Below are positions 1-9,500 of a stretch of DNA of 13,479 nt, piece by piece; the first letter of the stretch is position 1; each line of letters opens with the position of its first letter. The translations under genes were made by a program, and so were the position numbers. Source of the DNA: CAYUNT01 sp964446285. GTDB lineage: Bacteria; Sumerlaeota; Sumerlaeia; SLMS01; CAYUNT01. Location of the stretch: assembly GCA_964446285.1 (NCBI GenBank), contig CAYUNT010000129.1, positions 1 to 13,479 on the forward strand. Reading direction: 5' to 3'. A model generated the notes under the pieces. That model saw nothing but the letters and a program-made list of their open reading frames with translations. It made no database searches and was not told the DNA's origin.

Positions 1-1
1 G

Positions 2-580
2 CAGGATCGCGGAGGCGAGCTCCTGACGCTGCTTGACCGGCATCTGGGACTCGAGGGACTCGCAGGTCAGCTCGAGCACGTGCTTGGCCTTGGTGTAGAG
101 CTGGAGCAGGTCCTCCATGCTCGCGTCGTCGAACCAGACGTTGCGCTGGACCTTCTCCTCGGTGAGCTCCACCAGCACGGTGGCGTGGTCCCCGATCCGC
201 TCGATGTCCGCGACGCTCGAGAGGATGTGCTGGGTGAGGATCGACTGCCGCTGGGTGAGGTCGTGGGAGGCGAGGCGGACCAGGAAATCGCGGATCGAGT
301 CCTTGATGGTGTCCACGGCCTCTTCGGTCTTGCGCACGTCCAGGAAGGGCTCGCTCTTCATCTCGACCAGCCCGCGCATCGCCTGGGTGAGCTGGTGCAG
401 CGTCAGCCGGGCCATGCGCTGGCTCTCCCGCAAGGCCGCGACGATGGCCATCTCGGGGGTGCTCAGGCAACGCTCCTCGAGGTGGGACTTCTCGGGAGGC
501 TTGCTGCGCGAGGGTGTGAGCCGGGCCACGAGCCGGGCGTAGTGGGCCGTGAATGGCAAGAAGATCAAGGCGTTGACTAG
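2..580 (-). CDS. Na/Pi cotransporter family protein, C-terminal PhoU-like part (fragment)
   Basis: This frame is open for 193 residues and lacks both a start and a stop. It begins with LVNALIFLPF, which matches the end of the last membrane segment of Na/Pi cotransporters (typically FN-x-hydrophobic-LPF). A helical PhoU-like domain follows, with the hallmark DIERIGDHA at 182-208 and the segment EMAIVAALRESQRMARLTL near 425-485. In this family the membrane half exchanges sodium and phosphate across the inner membrane, and the cytoplasmic PhoU-like half is thought to regulate it. Family members usually run about 540-600 residues, so roughly the first 300, the whole transport domain, are missing. 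The frame is still open at the left window edge. At about 578-580 it runs abruptly into the Pro/Thr tract of the neighbouring giant gene. Codon choice is almost entirely G/C at third positions, unlike the rest of the window. It is either a broken gene or, more likely, foreign sequence joined during assembly. The family call is firm; its membership of this genome is doubtful. Confidence 0.85.
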
Positions 581-3500
581 GTGGGCGGGGGGGTGGGCGT
601 TGGCGTCTTGGTTGGCGTCGGGGTGTGCGAGGGGGTCGGAGTGGGCGTCCGCGAGGGCGACGGTGAAGGCGTATAAGACGGCGTCGCCGTCGGCGTGCGC
701 GTTGGGGTCGGACTCGGCGTCGGCGTCCGCGAGGGCGTCGGGCTGGCTGTTGGAGTATAGGAAGGCGATGGCGACGGAGTCGGCGTCGGCGTCCGCGAGG
801 GCGTCGGCGAAGGCGACATCGAGGGGGTCAGCGACGGCGTCGGACTTGGGGTCGGCGTCGCCCCGCCCGACCAATACGTGATGCACAATTGCGGCGCGTT
901 TGACGCTGAATAGTCATAAGGTGTCACGCGCCGCAGGCCGCTGCCCACTCCCGAAATGAACATCATCATCGAGTTCCCGGGCACCCATCCAGGCTGGCTT
1001 ACGATTTCCTGGATGATCTCGGTAATGTCATCCGAATTGTAGAACGTGCCAGAAGTCCAGGCCGCGGGCACCCATAAGGTGGACGCGGTTGTCTTGGGGC
1101 GCAGCGACAAATCGAAGTAATTATCCGAGGGGACTGCCGCTGCGTTGTCCGACGCTTCGCCTTGAATCAGAAGCGTTGTTGCGCCGCTGTCCGAGTTGCG
1201 CGCCTTGAACCGCAAATAGGCGCCTGTAATAAGTGTGTTGTTCGGCAGAGGGATATTGTTGAAACGGTATCCGGAAATATACCCATAGGCGCCGCTCGTT
1301 GACATCTCGATGGTAGTTTCATACTGATATATGCGCCCGTGCTGGGTATCGGGGTTCGGAATCGGCGGCAGCGGCGTGGGCGCCGTCGAGGCGTCGGGAC
1401 CGGTCAGCGTCATGCTATAAGTGCCTGTCGCGCTGTCCCAGCCGCCGATTCGGATGTAGTAAGTGGTTCCCGCAGTTACGGCCATCGAGATAAGCGAATG
1501 GTTGTTTCCGCAGGTGCCGGAATCGTCATCGTTGCAGGCGATCTGGTTTGTTTTCAGACCCGGGCATCCGGTGTGAACCGACAGCACCGTATCGTAGCCC
1601 GATGCGCACAGGTTGATAATCGCTGTTCCATTCGATGCAGGTGTGTAGGAATAGAACACATCCTTCGAGCGCTTGTTCGAGCTGGACTCGCAAGTGGCCT
1701 GGCCATCAATCGTGGCCGAGGCCGTAGTCCCAGTGTAAGTATATCCTGGCGTAACCGGCCCGGCGTTCAGCGCGTTGTCGCAGAAGTCGTAAGATTGGCG
1801 CTCCTCCACATCATCTTCCGCCGCGCTGACTTTGAAGCACAGGCTGACCGTGCCTGTGGGCGAGACAGTCGGCGTTGGCGTGCGCGTTGGCGTGCGCGAG
1901 ACGGTTGGCGAAGGCGAGGGCGTCGGTGTCGCCCCGCCCGACCAGAACGTAATGCACAATTCAGGCGCATTGGCCGATTCGTAGTCATAGGGCACAGCCC
2001 GGCGCCGCGATTGCGTGTCTTCGTTCCAGATGAAGAATAGAATGGCGTTTCCAGGCTGCCATCCGGGCCGGTTCACAACTTCTTGGATCAGCGGCGCGAC
2101 ATTGGCCGTTGCCAAGCCGGTGGCGTTTGCCGTCCAAGCGGGCGGAGTCCAGGAAACTATGGACGACGTACGCGTGCGCGAACTCAGATTGTAGCGTGTC
2201 GTGGTGATCGCCGCCGCATTATCCACCGCTTCCGCCTGGATATAGAATGTCACAGGCGTGCTATCTGCATAGCGTGCTTTGAAGTAGATATTGGCTTCCC
2301 AGATCATCGCACCCTGCCGAATGTCCAGATTCGGGAATCGCAACCCGGTCAGAACGTTATAGACGATATAGCTGGCTTCCTCGTAGGCCATATCGAGCGA
2401 AGTGGCGTTGAGATACATTTTGCCGTGTTCGGTGTCGCTCGGATTGCCCGCGTTGGCACGTTCTTTGGCGTCGTCGGCCGCGTTCTGAATCTTGACGCAT
2501 ATTGTCAGCGTTCCCGTCGGCGTCGGCGAAGGCGTCGGCGTTCCCGAAGCCGTCGGCGACAAACTTGGAGTCAGCGACGGCGACGGCGTCAGCGACGGCG
2601 AGCCGGACGATGTGGGCGAGGGCGAGGGGGTATAAGAAGGCGACGGGGTCAGCGACGGCGTCGCGGTCAGCGATGCGGTGGGTGTCGCCGATGGCGAAGG
2701 CGAAGGCGTTGGCGTCCGCGAGGGCGTTGGCGACGGACTCCGCGAGGGCGAAGGCGTCGGTGAAGGAGTCAGCGAAGGCGTAGGCGTTAGCGACGGCGTG
2801 GGCGTGGGCGTAGGCGTGAGCAGCGGCAGCGCCTCGCCCAAGCAGTTGCAGTTTGGCCCAGCGATATACGCCGAGCCATAGAACGCTCCCGAAAGAACCC
2901 CCACGCGCGCCTTGCCGGGCGGAATGGCCCCTTGCACACCCACTCGGTATTCGCTCGTTTGCGTTCCCGCTGTCACATTATACACATAGTTTGTAATATC
3001 CGTGGACGGATAGTAATAGGCGCCCATGAATTCGATTACGTAGTCACGTATTCCCGGAAGCACGGGCCAAGCAACGCCATTGATTCCCGTCACCGGCTCG
3101 AGGCCGATCTCATGGCCTTCCGGCCAGGCGCTCACGACCGTGCAGTTTTCCGTTCCGAAAATTAGCTCGGGGGCAAATCCCGTCCCGAACGAGCTGATCG
3201 TGCAGTCCACGGCGGCGTATTGCGACGTGATGAGGAGTTTAATGGCTCCCACCCGCGTGAAGTCCGCTCCCGCGCCTGCCTGCGGCACGAAGTTGGCGAA
3301 TTTCAGGAAGAAACTCTTCGGCAAGCCATCTCCGAAACTGGGTCCGATAGCCGGGCCGGCCGAGATTGTCGCCTGCGACCAGTTGCCGGCGTTCGTGTAG
3401 ATGGAAACCTCGAAATCAATAATAAGGTCCACGCGTTGAACGGTAATGGCGAAGGCGTTTTTGGTCCCCGCTTCTGTCAGGTCGATCGCGCCAAGGCCCG

Positions 3501-6500
3501 TCGGATTCAAACTGAGCGGATTGCCGTCCGGGCCGTCCCACACGATTTCCGCGAATCCAAGCGCGTCGGTCACATGTTCGAGGCGGTTTGGACTCTGGAG
3601 GAACTTCGTTTCAATCATGCCGTCGGCCTCGAGGTTTTCCACATAGATGTCGCGCTCGCCGCCGATGATGCCCGCTCCCGTTATCGTTCCGAAGCTTGGA
3701 TTCTGGCCGCCAGGAATCAGGATGCCCGCCGGATCGGCTAGAACGGATTGGAGCGTCTGGAAAGTGTCGATTTCATACACGCCCCCGCCGGACGGATTGC
3801 CAAGAACCGCTATGGTGGCCACTTGGCCTCCCGTCGGGCAGTAGAGCCGGTAAGCCGCATCCACCAGACTTGTATTGGGCAGATCGGGCACGAAATGCGT
3901 TACTGCCGGATCAAGAACCACCGGCGTGCTTGGCGTCGGCGCAAGAGGCATCAATTGGAACTGCACCACCGGTCCCGAATACTGCGCGCTCCCTGCCGCA
4001 GCCACGGACACCGTAATGACGCCACTCGGATCGACCGACGGTGTCCCTTGAATCGCAAACGGCGATCCAGGCGCCGCGGTAATCGTTTCCGGTCCGCCAA
4101 CAAACGAGAAATACACCGGATCAAAACGGATTTGCATCTCCACGCCGCTGGCCGAGTATTTTCCCGTCTCGACCGCTACGCCTAAGGTGCAGGCCGTATC
4201 CACTTCGAACGCGCCCGAGGTCGGATTCACCGAAATAGACGGCTTGGGATATACTGTATAGACGGCATTCGAGAATTGCATATTGGCCAGTTCCGGAGCG
4301 AAGTCCGACTCCGCCGGATCAAAGACAACGGGCGAACCGTCGCGATCCACCGCAATCGCCTTCAGAGGCACGTCAAGCACCGGACCTGTATATTGCAGCG
4401 GGATGCCGCCCGGCGAGACGAGTGTCACTGTCAAGTGACCATCCTCGACAGTCGGGGTTCCTTGAATCACAAACGGCGACCCGGCCGCAGGCGTAATGGC
4501 CTCCACACCGCCGGCAAGTTCAAACACCGCCGGATCGAAATCGATCACCACTGTCGCCCCGGTGACGGAATGCTTGCCCGTCTCGATCGAGACCGTGGCG
4601 ATCTGGACTTCATCCACTTCCAGATTTGCCTGCGGCGGCGCCAGACTCATTCCCGGATGCGGGAACACGCGATAGCGTGCATTGCCCAGTTCCAGGTGCT
4701 GCACGACAGGCACAAAGTTGGTCGTCCAGAGATCAAACTCAACGTCGGACCCAGTGCTAAGCGCCAGCGCCCGCAGAGGAATCACAATGGCACCGCCCAT
4801 ATAGCGCTGGCTCGTGGGCAAGGTGAGATCGACCTCAAGCAGCCCATCCGCAACACTCGGCGTGCCCTGGATCGAGAATGGAGCGCCCGGAGCCACCGTA
4901 ATGGCTGCCCCGCCACCCGCCACTTCAAACACCGCCGGATCGAATAGAATCTCAAGGTGCGCGCCCGTGACCAGGTTCTTGCCCGAATCCACATTCACAG
5001 TAACAGGCAGGGTTTCTTCAATTTCAAAGTCTTGCAACGCCGGGTCGAGTGCCATTGTCGGGTGCGGATACACCGTGTATGCCGCCCCAAGCAGAAGGCG
5101 GTTTTCCAACAGCGGCGTGAAGTTGGTCAGGGCATCCACAAAGTTCACAGGCGAAGGGCCGCTCACCTTCAGCGCCTGCAACGGGAATTGGACCACATTG
5201 CCCTCGAACCGCTCTTCGCCCGCCGAGGCAATCGTAACCGTAATTCGTCCATTGACAACGGTCGGCGTCCCTTGAATCGCAAAAGGCGAACCGGCCGCCG
5301 CCACCACTGCCGCTCCCCCGCCGGGGATTTCGAACACTGTGGGATCGAAGTCGATCGCCATCGTAGCCCCGGTTACATAATAGCGGCCCGTTGTAATGCG
5401 GACGGCCGCATCAAACACCTCATCCACTTCCACATCCGCCAGCGGCGGCTGGATCGTCATCGACGGCCCGGGATAGATGCGGTAGGTCCCGTTATTCAGT
5501 TGGAGATTTGTGGCAGGCGGTGTGAAATTCGTCGTATCCGAATCGAAAGCCACCTGAGTGCCGTTCGTTACAGCGCTGGCTTGCAGTGGGAATTGTATTA
5601 CCGGCGCGGATTCATAGCGCCCATCGGGAGACGTCACCGTCACAACAATGCGCCCGTCCTCGACCGTCGGCGTTCCCACGATGGTGAACGGCGATCCGGG
5701 AGCCAGAACCACCGCCGAGCCGCCCCCGGGCAGGTTGAAATTAGCCGGATCAAAGGTGATCTCGATTTGTGCGCCGTTTATATTGTATTTCCCGGAATCC
5801 GCCACGACAGCTACGGTCATCGTTTCGCCCACTTCGAGGTCGCGAGCCGAAGGCGAAATGCTCATCGAAGGCGGCGGGAACACCCGATAGGCCGCCCCGC
5901 TGAATTGCACATTGGGCGCACTCGGATTGAAATGGCTGGCCCCTGTATCAAATCCCACCGGCGAACTCACGCTCACTGCCTTTGCTTTGAGCGGGAAGTT
6001 CACCGCGTCGCCCGTATAGCGCAGCGGAGCGCCCACCGTGGCCACATTGACCGTAAGTGTGCCACCTGCTATCGTGGGAGTTCCTTGGATGGCGAAAGGC
6101 GATCCGGGCGCTGCCACAACCGCCGACGCACCGCCATCCACCTCAAAGATATTCGGATTGAAGGTAATCACCAGCGTAGCGCCGCTGACCGCGTGCTTGC
6201 CGGTTTCCAGCAAGGCGGTCACTGGTTGAATGTCGCCCACCTCCAGGTTGGCTGACACAGGCGACAGGCTCATCGCGGGCTTGGGGAACACGGTATAGGA
6301 GGCATCCGAGAACTGCATATTGGCCAGTTCCGGCGCGAAGTCCGACGCCGCCTGGTCAAAGGCAACAGGCGAACCATCCAGGTCTGTGGCAATCGCCTTG
6401 AGCGGAATATCCACTGCCGCGCCGCTGAATTGAACCGGCGTCCCGCCCGGCGATACCAGCGTCACCGTAAGATGTCCATTCACCACAGTGGGCGTTCCCT

Positions 6501-9500
6501 GAATCACGAACGGCGACCCCGCCGCAGGCACAATGGCCCCCACACCGCCAGCGATCTCAAACACCGCCGGGTCGAAATTGATCACTACCGTGGCCCCGGT
6601 CACCGAATGCTTGCCCGTTTCAACCGAGGCAGTCACGGTCTGAATTTCGTCCACTTCGAGGTCGGCGCTTGGCGGCAACAGACTCATCCCAGGATGCGGA
6701 TACACGCGATAATTGGCGTCGCTCAGTTGCAGATTCGCCACTGACGGCGTGAAGTTCGTGGTTCCCGCGTCAAATTTCACATCGGATCCCACGCTGACCG
6801 CCAGGGCGTGCAACGGAAACTCGATTGCCCCGCCCGAATAGCGCTGGCTCGCGGGAAGCGTAAGATTCACCGTAAGGCGCCCGCTGGCAACCGTCGGAGT
6901 CCCCTGGATCGTGAACGGCGCACCCGCGGCAACCGTCACCGCTCCCGCGCCGCCCGGCAGCTCAAACACAGCCGGATCAAACAAGATTTCCAGATGCGCC
7001 CCCGATACGAGGTTCTTTCCGGAATCCACTGTGACGGAAACCGCCCGGGTTTCCCCAACTTCGAGGTTCGCCGTCGGCGGGCTGAGAACCATCGACGGCT
7101 TGGGATAGACGGTATAACTGGCATCAAGATAAATCGTGCCAGCCAGTTCCGGTGTGAATTTCGTCAGCGAAGGCACAAACGCCACCGCGCTCGGACCGCT
7201 CACGGTTTTGGCCTTCAACGGGAACAAAATAGCGTTGCCCGTATATCGCTGCGCGCTGCCCGCCGCTAGATTCACTGTCAGGCGGCCATCCACGATCGTG
7301 GGCGTTCCCTGGATGGCAAAGGGCGATCCGGGGGCCGAAGTCACAGCGGAAGCGCCGCCCGGAATCTCAAAAACAGCCGGGTCAAAGTCGATCACCACCG
7401 CCGCGCCGTTGGCGTTGCGGCGTCCTGTGCTTAGCGACACCGTCACCGGCAGGACCTCATCCACTTCGACATCCGCCGCCGCGGGGATAAGTGTGAACGA
7501 CGGGCGCGGGAAGACTTCGTAAGCCGCGCCGGTCAGCTGCAAATTCGCCACCGAAGGCACATATTGAGTAGTCCCAGTTACAAAGGCCACCGGCGATGGA
7601 CCGCTCGAGACCACGCGGCCCTGCAACGGGAATTGCACCATCGGAACGCTGTCGTATTGAGCCTCTGGAGTTGTGACTGATAGTCGTATATGACCATTTT
7701 CCACTGTTGGGGTCCCGGAAATCGTGAAGGGCGATCCTGGCGCAAGTGTGACCGCCGCTCCGCCTCCGGGAAGGTCAAAAATCGACGGATCGAACGTGAT
7801 TTCGATCTCCGCGCCTGTAACGCTGTATTTCCCTGTTCCCGCCTGCACAGTCACAGTCACCACGTCGCCGATTTCAATGTCTTGAGAGGCTGGAAGAAGC
7901 GTCAGCGACGGAGGCGGCAAAACGCGATACAACGCGTTGGACAACTGCAAGTTCGTCACCGACGGCGTGTAGTTTGTCGCCCCGGCGTCAAACGTCACGG
8001 GCGAACCCGCCTGGCTCAGCCCCTTCGACTTCAGCGGGAACTGAATCACATTGCCCGTATAGCGCACCGGGCCGCCCGCGCTCGTCAGATTCACGGTTAT
8101 CAATCCGCCGACGATGGTGGGCGTTCCCTGAATTGTAAAAGGAGAGCCGGGCGCCGCCGTGATCGAGCCAGCGCCCCCATCCACATTAAACACATTCACA
8201 TCGAAGTTGATAGCCAGTTGCGCGCCGGTTACGCGGTGCTTGCCGGTTTCGACAGACGCCGTAACCGCCTGGATTTCGCCCACTTCGAGGTCCGCCGCCG
8301 GAGGCGAAAGGGCCATTGCTGGCAGCGGATAAACCGCGTAATTGGCCCCATCGAGAGTCAGCGCGGGAACGGCGGGCGCGAAATTCGTCTGCCCGGACTC
8401 ATAATTTACTGGGGAACCGTCAGTTTTGACTATGAGTGCACGAAGCGGGAATTGGATGGCCGGTCCTTCGTAACGAACGCTCGAAGCCGTCGTCAGATTT
8501 ACCGTCAGACGCCCGCTCTCAAGGGTTGGCGTTCCACTGATCGAAAACGGCGATCCCGAGGGAATGGTTACCGATCCCACGCCGCCATTGAGTGCAAATA
8601 CGGTGGGATCGAACGTGATGACCATTGTCGCGCCATCGATCGTGTATTTGCCCGAACCCACATTCGCCGTGACTGTCTGCACTTCGTTGATTTCCAGATC
8701 GGCCGCCGCGGGCGAAAGGTTCATGAACGGACGCGGAAACACCCGATATGTGGCGCCGCTCAACGTGGTCCCGGCCAATTCGGGAACAAAAGCCGTGCTT
8801 GAATCGTTGAATAGAACCGGCGAACCAGCCGGCTTGGACGTCAGGGCGCGCAGGGTGAAATGAAGCGCCGCGCCAGCGAAGGCCTGCGGTGTGCTTGTAT
8901 GGATAGATACCGTCAGGGTTCCGCCCGTCAAGTTGCTGGAACTGATGCTAAAAGGAGACCCGGCATCCACCGCAAGGCCGCTGGTTCCATTCACGAGTTC
9001 AAACACCGTCGGATCGAAATCGAGAACGATGTTTGCCCCTTGAACCTCTTGTCCGCTCGTGTCCAGATTGAGCGTCACGTTCTGCGTTTCGCCCACTTCG
9101 ATGGCGCTTGTGTCTGGCGTAAGCGTCATGAACGGGTTGGTGCAGATTTCAAAATCCAGGCCGCGAATGTTGCGGTAAGCAGAAGTCGTGAAAGGATTGG
9201 TGGCGTCAGGGGCGCAGGAAGAAGGTGTGCCATATTCCGAGAGATGAATTCCGGCGAATCCGGAACCCAAAATATCCGGGTCCGTGAGAACGGTGAACAG
9301 CGCGGGATTTTCGTAGCCAGGAACTTCGGCCAATCCAACGCGATATGTGAGGGCCGGAAGGTAGCTGGCGTCGTTTTCGTCCACAGGCTTGGGGAGATTG
9401 GCGCAAGCAGTGGACGCGGATTGCGACACTGGGTCCCACTGGTAAAGCGTGCCGCCCTGAATGGCGTAAAGTGTGCCGCCCGAAGGATGCCAGGCGATGT

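Larger units (their letters stand above)
3841..9132 (-). repeat. Thirteen tandem cohesin-like domains
   Basis: Thirteen units start at an aligned Met or equivalent residue at about 9129, 8724, 8316, 7905, 7497, 7092, 6687, 6273, 5865, 5460, 5055, 4650 and 4236. Spacing is 405-414 bp, always a multiple of three. Each unit reads roughly S-M-x-L-x-P...LEVGE-x-x-x-V-x-V, then G-A-x-x-x-I-x-FDP-x-VFE, then GSPFTIQGTPTV-x-x-G-x-L-T-V, then FPL-x-A, and ends Y-x-VYP-x-P. The early FDP-x-VFE strand and the glycine-linked beta pattern match the cohesin fold, where the equivalent is usually YDP-x-VLE. The units contain almost no cysteine. Cellulosomal scaffoldins carry up to about a dozen cohesins, but here there is no carbohydrate-binding module or dockerin, so ligand and function are unknown. 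Cohesin-like is a fold call from motif and length. Confidence 0.8.

Noticed and set aside
80..580. Plus-strand frames across the Na/Pi fragment
   Set aside because: The minus-strand frame gives a clear PhoU-like protein with DIERIGDHA. The plus-strand frames are shadows produced by very high GC.
2502..2783. Ala/Ser-, Arg- or Gly/Val-rich plus-strand frames opposite the TP/SP linkers (also 549-881 and 2083-2881)
   Set aside because: They are translations of the complement of Pro/Thr/Ser codon repeats, with no independent support.
577..2817. CRISPR array or minisatellite in the proline-rich tracts
   Set aside because: There are no identical direct repeats with unique spacers. The periodicity is explained by TP/SP codons with varied synonymous use in an open frame.
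2818..3840. Dockerin or glycoside hydrolase domain following the cohesin-like array
   Set aside because: No duplicated D-x-N-x-D-G calcium loops and no catalytic motif could be found. The stretch reads as a beta-sandwich module.
4957..6255. Long plus-strand open frames of 370-430 codons opposite the cohesin-like array (also 7690-8802 and 8860-10095)
   Set aside because: They are antisense to a well-supported coding region, are rich in Arg, His and Cys without any domain pattern, and are open because of the codon use of the real gene. Their own repetition only mirrors the cohesin-like repeats.
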